A DNA stretch of 64,000 nt from Sinotaia quadrata (GCA_028829895.1 CM054182.1:57458879-57522878), one strand, 5' to 3'; counted from the first letter of the stretch, positions 23,115 to 35,639 are shown. The notes: a model not told the origin generated them from the sequence alone. A program made the numbers and translations.

Positions 23115-23645
23115 ATCAGTTTATTTCGCGCTTAGTTCTGTTAACATAAGTGGATAATGTTTATTTCGCGCTTAGTTCTATTAACATAGGTGTATAAGGA
23201 TAATACTTATTTCGCGCTTAGTTCTATTAACATAGGTGGATAATGTTTATTTCGCGCTTAGTTCTGTTAACATAAGTGGATAATGTTTATTTCGCGCTTA
23301 GTTCTGTTAACATAAGTGGATAATGTTTATATCGCGCTTAGTTCTGTTAACATAAGTGGATAATGTTTATTTCGCACTTAGTTAACATAAGTGGATAATG
23401 TTTATTTCGCACTTAGTTCTGTTAACATAAGTGGATAATGTTTATTTCGCGCTTAGTTCTATTAACATAGGTGGATAAGGATAATACTTATTTCGCGCTT
23501 AGTTCTAGTAACATAGGTGAATAATGTTTATTTCGCGCTTAGTTCTGTTAACATAAGTGGATAATGTTTATTTCGCGCTTAGTTCTAGTAACATAGGTGG
23601 ATAATGTTTATTTCGCGCTTAGTTCTGTTAACATAGGTGGATAAG
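23115..23645. repeat. 40/46-bp minisatellite with TTTCGCGC in most units (13 units)
   Basis: Units read TTTATTTCGCGCTTAGTTCT then GTTAACATAAGTGGATAATG, with some 46-bp variants containing AAGGATAATACTTA. TTTCGCGC is intact in ten units (starts 23124, 23164, 23210, 23250, 23290, 23445, 23491, 23531, 23571, 23611). It is altered in three, two of them to TTTCGCAC. Confidence 0.95.
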
Positions 23646-25109
23646 CTTGTGTCCCTGCAGTAACGTGCTATGTTGTGTACATCGAGTGTGCCTTAAGTCT
23701 AGACAGAGTTTAAAGTTTTAGAATTTCGAAGATTGTATATTAAGAATTAGATTGAGAATGTTTACTGATCCACAACAATTTTCTCATGATATATGGTTGC
23801 TCAGAAATGAATTTATTACGTATGGCATGTTAAAGTAAAGGATTTCTTATATTTTGATGAAGAAAAATTCAGCTCATATTAAATTATCTTTCAACTCTTT
23901 AAATTAAGCAACATTCATCTACTTTGTTCGTGGTAAAGCAAGAATGGAGAGGACAATTGTATGCATTCATAAGGTTATTTTTAAATAAAGAAAATAATAG
24001 CAAAACAACTGTTGATCTTCCATGTTTATGAGATGCAAACTGGTGATTTTCCTTCGTTCCTTTTTTCTTTCCGTTCCCTCTCTTCTGTTGATTCTCTGCT
24101 CCTGTCTTCTTTTGTCTTCTCTTCTCTTCTCTTCTCTTCTCTTCTCTTCTCTTCTCCTTTCTTCTCTTCTCTTCCTTTCCTTTTCTTTCCTTTCCATTTC
24201 TTTCCTATTTTTCCTTTCCTTTCCTTTCCTTCTAAATAAAATATATAGATGGTTAGTACGGGTGTGTCTGCGTACCTATTACTGAGATTATTACTGCCTT
24301 AGTACTATGTTGTTGATGTCGATTTTGTCTGGATTATGCGATTTAGGAATATTTCAATTTTTAGCTTTATCCGTTTGAAGACCCAAACCTGCAGCTTTTT
24401 ACTGTAATATTTTGGGTGATGATGTAATATTTCATATAATGAGGTAATATGGTGTGTGGTCATCTACTGTTTTAGATGATGATGTAATATTTCGTATTTC
24501 AAAAAATTCCACTGAGAGCTAAAATATAAAAATGGGAACGAAACAGGAGAGAAGAAACAAATTTTAAAATACCAACGAGAAACAAAAGCGAAATCTGTAA
24601 AGTTCATGGTACTTCACCTCTTAATGCAAGCTTATGTATAAAGCTCTTTACAATTTCTGTTCAGGAGAAAAAAACATGTTAATCAATGATCTATTATTTG
24701 AAATAATCAACGGAATCAAAAGTGATCAATATTTTATTGTTTACCTGTTAACAGCAACATTTTACATTTAATAAAAGTAATAAATTATTGAAAGAAGAGT
24801 TGAACAAATGAAAATTTGAAGAAAGGAAGGCATGTATATATGAAATAAGGATCGAGGAAGGAATGAAAAAAAAAGAGGGAAGGTAGGAAGGAAGAAAGAA
24901 ATGAATACATGAATATGAAAATAAAATGTTGATCTGCCATTTGGTTATTTTCTATGAGCAAAACGTTGCATTTACTTGTACAATGTAATCTCTTACAAGG
25001 TACTGATCACGAATCACACTACAAAGTTCATTAAACTGTAAGTTATTTAGCTACGTCAGACAGCAAATACTTCTTTATTGACACTCGCCTTGGGCTGGTG
25101 CGACAATGT
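23646..25109. other. Intergenic, low complexity
   Basis: Contains a pyrimidine-only stretch of CTTCT then TTTCC repeats at 24055-24235, whose purine-rich complement gives Lys/Arg/Glu-only open frames, and GGAAG-rich runs near 24820-24910. No gene recognised. Confidence 0.7.
24055..24235. repeat. Polypyrimidine (CTTCT)n/(TTTCC)n tract
   Basis: Nearly pure C/T over about 180 bp with pentanucleotide periodicity. Confidence 0.9.
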
Positions 25110-25312
25110 CATACGCACTGCTTTACAAGTCATCTTCAGACAATGCCTATCATACGCACTGCTTTACAAGTCATCTCCAGACAATGCCTATCATACGCAC
25201 TGCTTTACAAGTCATCTCCAGACAATGCCTATCATACGCACTGCTTTACAAGTCATCTTCAGACAATGCCTATCATAACACTGCTTTACAAGTCATCTTC
25301 AGACAATGCCTC
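25110..25312. repeat. 41-bp minisatellite (5 units)
   Basis: Units CATACGCACTGCTTTACAAG then TCATCTTCAGACAATGCCTAT. Period 41, with one short deletion (ACG) in the last unit. Confidence 0.95.
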
Positions 25313-27175
25313 AAAAACGCAATCCCAGCTGGTTTGCAAACATTTAATTTGACCTTTGCCCACTGCACTCACGTCATGAGTGAGTGAAGAACCAAACATA
25401 TTTTCCAGTTTTCGATATGGTGTCCACATTACCTATCACTGACGAAAATTTCTTTTTAGAAAAGAAGGAAAGGATAACAATTTTTGTCACCATTTTTCAA
25501 AACACAATTAGAAATAAGATTTGCATTAGCTGTAATCTCTTATTCGAGCTTTATGAAGCGCAGTAACAAAAAGATATAAATTGCTTTTGAAGTGTGCATT
25601 GATCTAACTGGAAAGATATGCGAACCTGACTTATTTTACTCTATACCCATTTTACTTCACATATAAATAAAATCGCTTGTGACATTATATATTGTTGAGG
25701 ATATTGACAAATACATATAGTGTGTGAAATAGATAGATAGATAGACAGACAGGCAGATAGATAGATAGATATTAGGTCTTGCTGATAATTGCTTACGAAT
25801 TACACTCAGCAGTTTGATCAGTCGCAAACGATAGACTTTGTTAGAGTAGTTTGACAGGATAAACTAACATAAACTGCACGCACACAAACACACACATACA
25901 CATTCACCAAACACACACTCATACACAATATCAGACAGAAACATGCAAAAGTATACCACACACACACACACGTAAGCATGGATATTATGATACTGTATTA
26001 CACAGAACATAAAAAAATAATTATCAATTTCCCCAAACAATTTTACTCTTTTTCTATTTCTCCCCTCACAACCCAGTGTGCACAGTGAGTATTTTCATAG
26101 AATTCGTCACGTTAAAACAATGTTTGTAATCTCATTAAACTTCACATACATGCAATAGCAGATAGAAGAAAATTAGTCTGACTAAGGTAGTGGTTGGTAT
26201 GAGATAGATGAAAGCCATGGGAGGAAAAGATATGTCATGTTTATCATTAAATGCTAAAAATTAAAAAAAAATACTTACAATATATATAATATAATATCAA
26301 CGGTGATCTACCTGCTACCGGATTCATCTCGCTTTGAAGAACTCGACATTTGTGTTATTAGTCTGCAACCGTACCAATGTGCAATTTTAAATCTCTCTTA
26401 TTCCCCTTACCGCTTTTCTGATCTGCTGTCTGTATGAATACTGCGGTAGTGCAAGATATGCGAACCCGTTTGCAACATCACTTAAAAACGCAATTGCTTT
26501 GCTTCAGGTTTAAAGAGAGTTAGTAATTTGTATCACACTATTAACAGCAGGAACATGAAATTTAAATCTACAGAACGTTTAAGATTAAAAGAAACCAAAA
26601 CGAGTAAAAAAGTATACTAATGAAATAAGCGTCAGTTTGATTTTGCTATATCTTTTTTTTAAAATTATAAAGTCTGATTCGTCAGTGACGAGGCCTTTGA
26701 ATGAGAAAACAAAATGGCGGGTTAAGAAAAACAATTGTCGTGATTAATTTGATACGTTCAAAGTAAGACAATAAAAAAATTAAATGTCATTAATCAATGC
26801 AAATGATAAATTAATCTGTCAGTAACAAAACCTTCGGAATTATAATGCTAGTGAACATTGCTTTAAGGAGTAAACAGAAAAAATACTTCATTAATAAAGT
26901 AACAACAACAAAAATAAAATGTCCTATCAGTATATATCTAAATTTCTTTTTTACATACACATATTTTTTCAATTTATAAATAAAGTTAATTCTCCTCAGT
27001 GGACTCCCCACTGCATGACCTATTCTCGACTTTGGTTAAGTTCCTCTCAGTGTGGTGCGATTCTTTAAAATCTTCATATCTTTTTCCTCAAGTTTCGACC
27101 TCTTATTATGGGCGTGGACTGATAACCAAAATCCAAGAGCGACGGGTAGCATATAGATAGGCTGGATAGCAATGT
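25313..27175. other. Intergenic, no recognised gene
   Basis: AT-rich. It includes a short (GATA/GACA)n at 25728-25770 and CA-rich patches at 25875-25975. Confidence 0.65.
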
Positions 27176-27177
27176 AG

Positions 27178-28740
27178 TGTTCATTGATAATTTTGATAGA
27201 TAGTAACGCAGCGTATCTTGGTAGCTATGATAGATAGTAACGCAGCGTATCTTGGTAGCTATGATAGATAGTAAAGCAGCGTATCTTGGTAGCTATGTTA
27301 GATAGTAACGCAGCGTATCTTAGTAGCTATGATAGACAGTAATGCAGTATATCCTGATAGCTATGATAGATAGTAATACCGTTTATTTTGGTAGCCATGA
27401 TAGATAGTAACGCAGTGTATCCTGGTAGTTATGATAGATATCAATGTAGTGTTCCTTGACAGCTTTAATAGACGGCAATGTTGTTCCTTGGTAGCTATGA
27501 TCGATAGTAATGCAGTGTATCTTGTTGACTATGATGGATAGTAATGTATGTTCATTGATAGCTATGATGGCTAGTAATGTAGTGTTCACTGGTAGCTATG
27601 ATGGATAGTAATATTGTGTTAACTGGTAGTATGATGGACATTAAGTAACGTAGTGCTTCTTGGTAGCTGTGATAGACAGTAATGTGGTGTTAACTGGTAG
27701 CTATGATGGATAGTAATGTAGTATTAACTGGTAGCTATGATGGATAGTAATGTGGTGTTAACTGGTAGCTATCATAGATAGTTATGTAGTGTTAACTGGT
27801 AGTATGATGGATATAAGTAAGGTAGTGCTTCTTGGTAGCTATGATGGATAGTTGTAATGTTCCTTGATAGCTATGATGGATAGTAATATAGTGTTCCTTG
27901 GTAGCTATGAGATGGAGAGTAATGTATTGTTCTTTTGTAGCTATGAGATAGATATGAATGTAGAGTTCCTTGGTAGCTATGAGATAGATAGTAATGTAGT
28001 AGTTTTTGGTAGCTATGATGGATTTTAATGGAGTGTTCATTGGTATATATGATAGATAGTAATGTAGTGTTCCTTGGTAGCTTTGAGATGGATTGTAATG
28101 CAGTGTTCATTGGTAGCTATGACATATAGTAAAGTGATGTTTTTTATAGCTATGATTGATAGCTTTGTAGTTCCTTGAGTGCTGTAAAGGGTAGTATTGT
28201 AGTGGTCCTTATTAGCTAAGATGGATAGTATAGTAGTGTTCATTGGTAGCTATGAAGGATAGTAATATAGTTATCTTTGGTAGCTATTATGTGTAGTATT
28301 CTAGTCTTCCTCAGTAGCTATGATGGACAGTATTGTACTGTTTCTCGGTAGCTACGATGTTTAATTCTCGTGTGTTTTTTGGTAACTATAAAGGATAGAA
28401 TTGTAGTGTTTCTTGGTAGCTAAGACGTTAGTATTCTAGTGTTCCTTGGTAGCTAAGACGTTAGTATTGTTGTGTTCCTTGGTAGCTACGATGTTTTAGT
28501 TTTGTATAGTTCCGTTATAGCTACGATGTTACTATTGTGGTGTTTCTTGGTAGCTACTATGATTGGTATTGTAATGTTCCATGGTAGCTTCGATGTTTGG
28601 TATTGTAGTGTTCCTTAGTAGCTCTGATACTTAATACTATAGTGTTTATTGGTAGCTATGATATATAGTATTGCAGTCTTCCTTGTTAGGTATGATGGCT
28701 AATATTGTAGTGGTCCTTGGTAGCTATGAAAGACAGTTCG
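27178..28740. repeat. ~34-bp minisatellite, about 1.6 kb
   Basis: Some 40 or more diverged units around TGGTAGCTATGATAGATAGT followed by AATGTAGTGTTCCT. Divergence and indels increase toward the right end. The minus-strand frames rich in Thr, His and Tyr are repeat by-products. Confidence 0.93.
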
Positions 28741-29770
28741 TATCTATATTTCTGGTACAAAGAATAAGCATAACTAGAAACTAAAAGAACAGTTGATGTG
28801 TGTCATAACAGCGAAAAAACAATATTTTGTCTGTAAGCATCACAAGCAACATTTTCAACTAATGAATAAAAATATGTGAACTATCCAATAAGGCGTGCAG
28901 TGTGCAAGATCTAAATTAAGGCAAAATATTTAATGGAGTGTTCCAAACATGACTGTCAGTAAGCGAACCAGTCTAAAGGCTCTTTACAACTTGTAGCAAA
29001 CAAGCCAACGAGAAAGAACATCTCAGTCAGAATGTGAAAGAATTAGTATTGTGGACTGCTCCAAAACAAGTCTTTCTGCCAGCACATCAAAAGGATAGAC
29101 CATACAAACAAGACAGGATACAGGTAAATCTAATACAAAGCGCGCAACAGACTTATCGTTAATATAAAGCGTCATATAACGGACGTGCAACAAGAGAAAA
29201 AGTGACATGAAACGTCCGAAATAAGATTTGCAACACGAAGCGTCGTATATTGGACTTGCAACGAAACAGCAAATGTAATGAGCGCTTCTAAAGGACACGA
29301 TTTTGTGAATCTGTGAAATACAACATCACACCTATGAACACGCAGGACCGGGGAGGGAAGGAGGTTTTTTTTTTCTCTTACCACTCTCCGATTGCATCCA
29401 AAGCCGTGATCATTTGAGAACCTTTTGCTTACGAATGACCCAATGAATCACATCCTTCTCTCATCCAGAAAATCTCCACGGTGCAGCCTTTAAAGAACTC
29501 GATGAAACTTGTATGTGAAGTTTTGCCAAAGGACATGGATATGATTTCAATCAAATTAACTTAGACAGCCGCTTAATAACACCAACAAACATACCCTAGA
29601 TTGAATGTAACCATTACCCCTCCTCCCCCCAACGAGCAGAGAACGGTCGCTAATAAAAGACGCTCTGAAACTAATTTCAAGGTCAGCATATCACACTATC
29701 GGAATGATGGGTAGCACGCTTGAGAGAAGAGTACAAAGAAGAGTTTACTGGAGATTTTGCTAATCAGTCG
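28741..29770. other. Intergenic, no gene; small diverged duplication
   Basis: AGCGTCATATAACGGACGTG and AGCGTCGTATATTGGACTTG, each followed by CAAC and related sequence, lie about 73 bp apart near 29167 and 29240. Nothing else recognised. Confidence 0.6.
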
Positions 29771-29774
29771 CATT

Positions 29775-30235
29775 TACTGACCTCGTGAGTTGGACTTAAC
29801 ACGCTGAGTTACAGTGACTGCCTGCGGAGTTATACGCACACCTTAAAAAATCACAGTGACTGCTCAGGAGAGTTACATTTATTCGCTGAGTCTAAGTAAT
29901 TGCCCTGGTGAGTTGTACACACACCCTAGTGAATCATAGAACTTGGATTGTACACTAAATCACTAACTGCCCTGAAAGTTGCCCTGTAATTCACCTGGTA
30001 ACTGTCACACGCATAGTAATGAGTCACGGTAACTGAATTAGCAGAAGTTGCAGTCGTACATTAACAAGTCATAGTAACTGCAATAGTGGTTGCAGCCTCT
30101 TATTATTGAGTCAAAGTAACTGCAATAGGGAGTTTCAGACACACTATTCAGTCATAGTAACTGCAATAGTGAGTAGAAGTCACTGATTAATGAGTCATAG
30201 TAACTGCAATAGGGAGTGGTAGACACTAATGAGTT
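29775..30235. repeat. Degenerate ~26-45-bp tandem repeat
   Basis: Diverged units around GAGTCATAGTAACTGCAATA and GTGAGTTG, clearest between 30010 and 30230. Confidence 0.75.
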
Positions 30236-31649
30236 ATGGAAACTCCCTGGTCAGTGTCAGTGTCTGCTCTGTTATGTTACAAGTTCGCTACATGGAGCTT
30301 CTCAGCAAACTACATGTACCTGAGAGTGTGCATCTATCACCAAGAGAAGTCCAGTTACAAAAAAAATGAACTTAAGAACACACTTCAAGTTCTCATAGAC
30401 ATGCTCTTAAGCAATGTTCACATTGATGTGAATTTCAATGCCCGCTGTATTTCTAAGGTAATATAAAACGAGTAAAAGAAGAAGAAATACACTAGATAAA
30501 TATATTTTTGTACTTTTACAGAAAACTATAATATGGGAGGTATAACGTTTGAAGTAACAATTCATATATTTATTTTATATAAAAAGTTTTAAATGCACGA
30601 AAGAACAGATACAAAAATACCTGCCACAGAAGTTTAATTAATATGCATTATTAAAACTGAATGCTATTAATACAGATTAGCATCGCGTACGGAAATAAAA
30701 GCACTTGCAATAACAAACAAACGCAACGATATAGGAAGAAGAAATCTTGTTGTTGCTTTTCTTGTTCTTGTTCTTCTTGTTCTTCTTGTTCTTCTTGGTC
30801 TTCTTGTTCTTCTTCTTCTTGTTCTTCTTGTTTTTCTTGTTCTTCTTGTTATCATCAAATAAACAAATAATGAGTAGCTAAGAGTTACTTAATCATTAAC
30901 CATAATGCATATTATAGGCGGTTCAATGAGTAGATCTACAGAAGAAAAACGACATGCATATAAAAACTTGCATTTTAATATGGTATAGTCATCCATTCAC
31001 TTTTTAAAAACAAACTTAAAATTTGAATCAATAACAGTAAGAACCTTATCACTCTCTCCATAAATTAAAAAAAAAACTGTTAAATTTCGTTTTAGAATGT
31101 TATTCACGACAGGTTCTAATGCAAGCAAAATGTACACTCACTCATAGCCGGCAGCCTGAAGAAGGCCTGCTTTAATAATAATAAAATAATTAAATTGAAG
31201 ACACTGTCACTGGATTTAAAACAGTGAAGATGATAACATTATCAGCAGAAGGAAAACATATATTATCACAACATATATAGTTTGTAGATTTGTATTGTCA
31301 AAGATGTAAAGAGGTGTATAGATGTATTTCTCATGCAGAGAAATGCGTGCGTTGCGTTTAAAGGGAAACAACTCCGTGTCAACAGCAGTAATTGCTCGCA
31401 GAGTAGAATGTGTGCCTTAATATAATTTAAATTTAACATTAAGTTACAGCCGATATGATGGTTATTCATACTGAAAAATCCAATGGTCTTTGGATGTTGA
31501 AACATTTTGATCAGTAATAAAACGGCGCATTTGCTTTGTTCTTCATATCAGATTATTCTCTGAAGGTTTCTAGCTATGTGTTAAATCTGAGTAGCTTCCC
31601 CTTAACATCATAATACAAGTGTCAGCTCTGTCCGAAGACCGCACTTTAC
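30236..31649 (-). other. Downstream flank / 3' UTR side of the Elk gene
   Basis: Holds a (CTTCTTGTT)n-type repeat at 30749-30855. The region just left of 31650 should contain the Elk 3' UTR on the minus strand. I could not pick a poly(A) site with confidence. Confidence 0.5.
30749..30855. repeat. (CTTCTTGTT)n-type simple repeat
   Basis: Repeats of TTCTTG and TTCTTCTTG. Frames rich in Ser/Cys or Arg/Thr across it are spurious. Confidence 0.92.
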
Positions 31650-32617
31650 TTAGACCTCTGTTGTGTCGTGCACTGATGCTAGATCACTTATAGACTCTGG
31701 TCGAATAAGCGGTGCTCTGACCGCTTCATAACGGCTATTACACTGTGTTGCACCTCCTTTCGGTTCATTTAAGCTCTCTTCACTCCCCGATGACAGGTCC
31801 AAAATAAAAGGCTGAATGTTTCCAGTTTGTCGGTTATTTTCTGGATAAGGTGACTTTAGGGCCTTCATTAGGAACGAAGCTCCTTTTCCTCTATTTTCTG
31901 TGAGTTTTGTGGAGTCCAATCTTAACAATGGCGACAATGGGGTGGTTGGTGATCCCAATGCTTGTATATTAGTAACGAGGACACCACGATCACTGTCGAC
32001 ACCCCCTCCTTTGTAATATTGAGTTTTCAAAGAGTGCACATCTCTCCCGCAAAACCTCGGTGAGGATCGCTCATCGTCGGAGCCCAGCAGTCGCGAGCAG
32101 CTGTTAAAAGAACTCTGAGAAACAGGTGACAGTGTAGGTGAAGGTCGAGCTACTGTCGGAAACTCCCGAACTGCTGGAAATACTTCGTCTCTAGGACTCC
32201 GACACCGACCGTGGGGACAAGCGGAAGTGAAAATCTCGCTGAATCTCCCAACTTCCGGTGGAGCACCAAAGAAGAACTGGGGTCGATTCGACGGGGAAAG
32301 ATGGCTTAAAATGGAAGGAGAAGCCTGCTCTTTCGGAGAGGTGTTTGACTGGTCTTGGGGATGCAGCCGGTTGGGCTGATGACTTTCTCCTAGCCGCATT
32401 TCCAATCCCGTGGACTGCGACGAGGAATTGGGCGTGGTCGGTGGCTGCTGGCTGCCAAAGTTGCGCAGAAGCAGTTCCAGTGAGGATGCGATTTTTTTGA
32501 CGTCTTGGTTCAAGGATTCCATCCGCTTGTCCAGCTTGTCCACACTGTTACGCGTCCCTTCAATCTCTTTTTGCAGTTTGTGCACTAGTATAGCTTCTTC
32601 CGATTTTTGGACCGATA
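31650..32617 (-). CDS. Elk: Elk-type K+ channel, last coding exon (coiled coil, C-tail, PDZ ligand)
   Basis: Acceptor CTTTCAG before SVQKSEEAILVHKL; the split Val codon joins the previous exon. Residues about 5-50 form a heptad-rich helix (LQKEIEGTRNSVDKLDKRM ... KKIASSLELLL) that matches in place the C-terminal coiled coil of KCNH8. After it comes a long Ser/Pro-rich, presumably disordered tail with an acidic patch LDLSSGSEESLNE. The protein ends DTTEV and stop, which fits a class I PDZ-binding motif (S/T-x-V). The exon is 968 nt and open throughout. Confidence 0.93.
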
Positions 32618-32774
32618 CTGAAAGGAAAATTAGCATACGTCATTAATAGAGATACTCCCCAATCTAGAATGTGAAAACGGAATATAATATTAGTAAACGT
32701 ATTTATTGACTCTAACTAACTGGTATTAAAAAGCTTATTACACTCAAAACAGAAGTACAGTAAACGGTGTGTAT

Positions 32775-32818
32775 ATGACTTTTAATAGATAAATAGATAG
32801 ATAGACAGACAGACAGAC

Positions 32819-32856
<38 letters not shown>

Positions 32857-32915
32857 GTAGGTAGGTAGGTAGGTAGGTAGGTAGATAGATAGATAGATAG
32901 ATATAGATAGATAAA
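32775..32915. repeat. (GATA)n/(GACA)n/(GGTA)n microsatellite
   Basis: Tetranucleotide blocks in the order GATA, GACA, GATA, GGTA, GATA. This suggests successive point mutation and expansion. Confidence 0.95.
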
Positions 32916-33056
32916 GAGACTTATAGACACATACATTTCTCATTCCAATAACAAAATTCATCAGTTTCTAACTCTAATGGTTATGACTCAATGTCACAAC
33001 CAGCGTGAGTGTGTATCGTTGAATGACTTTACAGTGACATTTAAATCGTAAATCAA

Positions 33057-33335
33057 CCACTGTACAAGTGTACAGTACCTTCTGAAACCCCTGGGAAATG
33101 TACAAGTGTACAGTACCTTCTGAAACCCCTGGGAAATGTACAAGTGTACAGTAACTTCTGAAACCCCTGGGAAATGAGAAAGTGTACAGTAACTTCTGAA
33201 ACCCCTGGGAAATGTACAAGTGTACAGTAACTTCTGAAACCCCTGGGAAATGAGAAAGTGTACAGTAACTTCTGAAACCCCTGGGAAATGTACAAGTGTA
33301 CAGTAACTTCTGAAACCCCTGGGAAATGAGAAAGG
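33057..33335. repeat. 38-bp minisatellite (7 units)
   Basis: Units TGTACAAGTGTACAGTAACT then TCTGAAACCCCTGGGAAA. Some units begin TGAGAAAGTGTACAG instead. The start TGTAC-AAGT-GTACA is a short inverted repeat. Confidence 0.95.
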
Positions 33336-33855
33336 AATAACGAGGATTCTTTTGTTTGTGGAAGAAAAGAAATAAAATTTATGGCATTCGCTTAAAACTG
33401 CAAAACGAGAAAGGGAGAAAAGCGAATGACAGAAACAGTAAATCAATTAGACACATCTAATGTGATTTAATACCAACAGAGAAACCTTAAAAAACATAAT
33501 ATATAATCTTACTGCTGACCGTTTTGTTGATCAAGAAGCATCGCAACATGTACAATCATCATTATGATTGATTTATTGTCTATTTCTTAGCTTTCTTCGA
33601 ATTATGCACAGTAAAGTTTTGTAATATTGAACAAATGGTGTAGAAGCCATACGACAATAAGGTTTTGAATCCTCGCCATGTGTTTTGACTGCCGGTAATA
33701 GAAATTTACACCTCACCAAGTAAAGTATTAAATATCACAGGTGAGAGCATTGTGAAATTAACATATTAAGAAAGCAAGAATCAGTAACACGACCCTAACC
33801 TACAACAATGTGGATATCAACTCTTCAAGAAAGCAAACATCAAATAGTACGTTAA

Positions 33856-34215
33856 TGTGAAATTCTCATTTCATCCAATAAAAAGCAAACAGCAAGTACT
33901 AGCTGACTGAATTGTGAAATCTTCATCTCATCCAATAAAAAGCAAACAGCAAGTACTAGCTGACTGAATTGTGAAATCTTCATCTCATCCAATAAACAGC
34001 AAACAGCAAGTACTAGCTGACTGAATTGTGAAATCTTCATCTCATCGAACAACATCAAATAGCAAGTACTAGCTGATTGAATTGTGAAAACTTTATGTCA
34101 TTCAACAAACATCAAACAGCAAGTCACTAGCTGACTGAATTGTGAAATCTTCATCTCATCGAACAACATCAAATAGCAAGTACTAGCTGACTGTATTGTG
34201 AAATCCCCACCTCAT
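33856..34215. repeat. 57-bp minisatellite (about 6 units)
   Basis: Units GTGAAATCTTCATCTCATCC, then AATAAA(A)AGCAAACAGCAA, then GTACTAGCTGACTGAATT. Unit starts at 33914 and 33971 give period 57. Confidence 0.93.
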
Positions 34216-34971
34216 GCAACAAACATCAAACAGTACGTCAGTGAAAGGGGGTGGAGAACGAACACTAATTGAGTCTAAGAACAACACCTGACAAAGATTT
34301 TGACGGTAAGCCTTCGATATCTAATGTACTCTTCAGGGCCGACTACCACTAATTCAAAAATAATTTCCACCCAAAACAAATAAGTAAATTAGTGTTTATC
34401 TTGAGAACAGAACTGCTTAGTACATATCGCATACCGATATCTGGATCACGAAGCTCACCTACTTAGCTATCAGTGATTTAAAATAGCAAACATATCTCTC
34501 AATATTTTCTAAAATAAAGTTTTGTGAAATAAACAAAACAATCATCATGCGGGAATGGACAATCTGGAACACTCGTCTAACCAGTCCAATCGTTATTATA
34601 ATCCACCAACTTGTTTCTCTGATACTTATTACTTACAAAAATAATATTTGTTTGCCTTGGCTTTATAGTCCATTCAATTTACTGTTTATGTATGTCTTAG
34701 TTTTGTTCAGGCGAATTCACTTGTTAGTTAATTGTTGGGTTATTAGAGAATTTTCGAAGTCTTTTTGTTCCTCTATTGTTTGCTAGATCTAGATGAAAAA
34801 TGGTTTTCCAATTCTCTTATTATAACTACACGTTTGTTGACATGGTTTAATTTTATCTAATTCAAACATTTTCTCTCATATTGATTTATTATAGCAATTG
34901 AAAATCTTGTCTGCTTTCATACGACTATGTTCCACCTTGACTTATTTTAGCCCAATTATGAAGATTTCTAC

Positions 34972-35144
34972 CTGGGTTTATAACGGGCAAAGTACGACAT
35001 GATCGTATTTTCTTTTCTCTTGATGGTCTTTGTACTCGGGAGGTTGTTGAAAGTGGAGAGGTCATGTTTCTCATATATGTAGGGGTTTGTGTACTAGCTC
35101 CACCTCGCCTACAAGGCACGCTTTCATCTTTGGTAGATTCACTT
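34972..35144 (-). CDS. Elk: Elk-type K+ channel, coding exon 10 of those visible
   Basis: Acceptor TTTACAG, donor CCAG|GTAGAA. It encodes a Ser/Thr/Arg-rich cytoplasmic linker: SESTKDESVPCRRGG, then TSPLSTTSRVQRPSREKK and TLPVINPG. It has no domain of its own. Its place between the acidic exon and the coiled-coil exon corresponds to the poorly conserved region of KCNH8. It is called by frame continuity with both neighbours (173 nt, phases 2 and 1 match) rather than by similarity. Confidence 0.78.
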
Positions 35145-35260
35145 CTGTAAATAAAGAAATTTTTTTTTTCAAAGAAAATTTCTATTTCTTTAAAAAGGAA
35201 GACAATTTAAAATAATTATTTTTATAATATTCTAATACTAATATTCAGACAAAGGAATTA

Positions 35261-35272
35261 CGCGCGCGCGCG

Positions 35273-35305
<33 letters not shown>

Positions 35306-35312
35306 TTATATA
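35261..35312. repeat. (CG)n(CA)n(TA)n tract
   Basis: CGCGCGCGCGCG, then CACACA, then TATATATA: three alternating dinucleotide blocks in a row. Confidence 0.9.
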
Positions 35313-35407
35313 TATCTTTTAGGAAATGCAATAACACACATACACATATCAATTTGTACATTATATTTGTATATCTGTATGTCTGCGGGTCGTTCTATGA
35401 TTCATAA

Positions 35408-35408
35408 G

Positions 35409-35463
<55 letters not shown>

Positions 35464-35475
35464 GTCAATCAATCC
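35408..35475. repeat. (AATC)n microsatellite
   Basis: About 16 AATC units, followed by TGTC and TATC repeats. Confidence 0.95.
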
Positions 35476-35553
35476 GTATGTCTGTCTGTCTGTCTATCTA
35501 TCTATGCGTGTGTGTGAGAGTTTCATGAATGTGAATGTATTGTGTTTGTTGGA

Positions 35554-35555
<2 letters not shown>

Positions 35556-35639
<84 letters not shown>

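Larger units (their letters stand above)
32618..34971 (-). other. Elk: Elk intron of 2.35 kb
   Basis: From donor GTAGAA after 34972 to acceptor TTTCAG. It holds GATA/GGTA, 38-bp and 57-bp repeats, listed separately. Confidence 0.85.

Noticed and set aside
23115..23645. CRISPR-like regularly spaced repeats
   Set aside because: Eukaryotic context, no distinct spacers; units are contiguous tandem repeats.
24012..24285. Plus-strand Ser/Phe/Leu-rich frames and minus-strand Lys/Arg/Glu frames
   Set aside because: Derived from a polypyrimidine simple repeat.
27383..28243. Several minus-strand frames rich in Thr, Ile, His and Tyr
   Set aside because: By-product of the ~34-bp minisatellite.
32994..33446. 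150-codon minus-strand frame with repeated SFPRGFRSYCT-like peptide
   Set aside because: Produced by the 38-bp minisatellite, which reads through all three phases in turn; no conserved domain or splice context.
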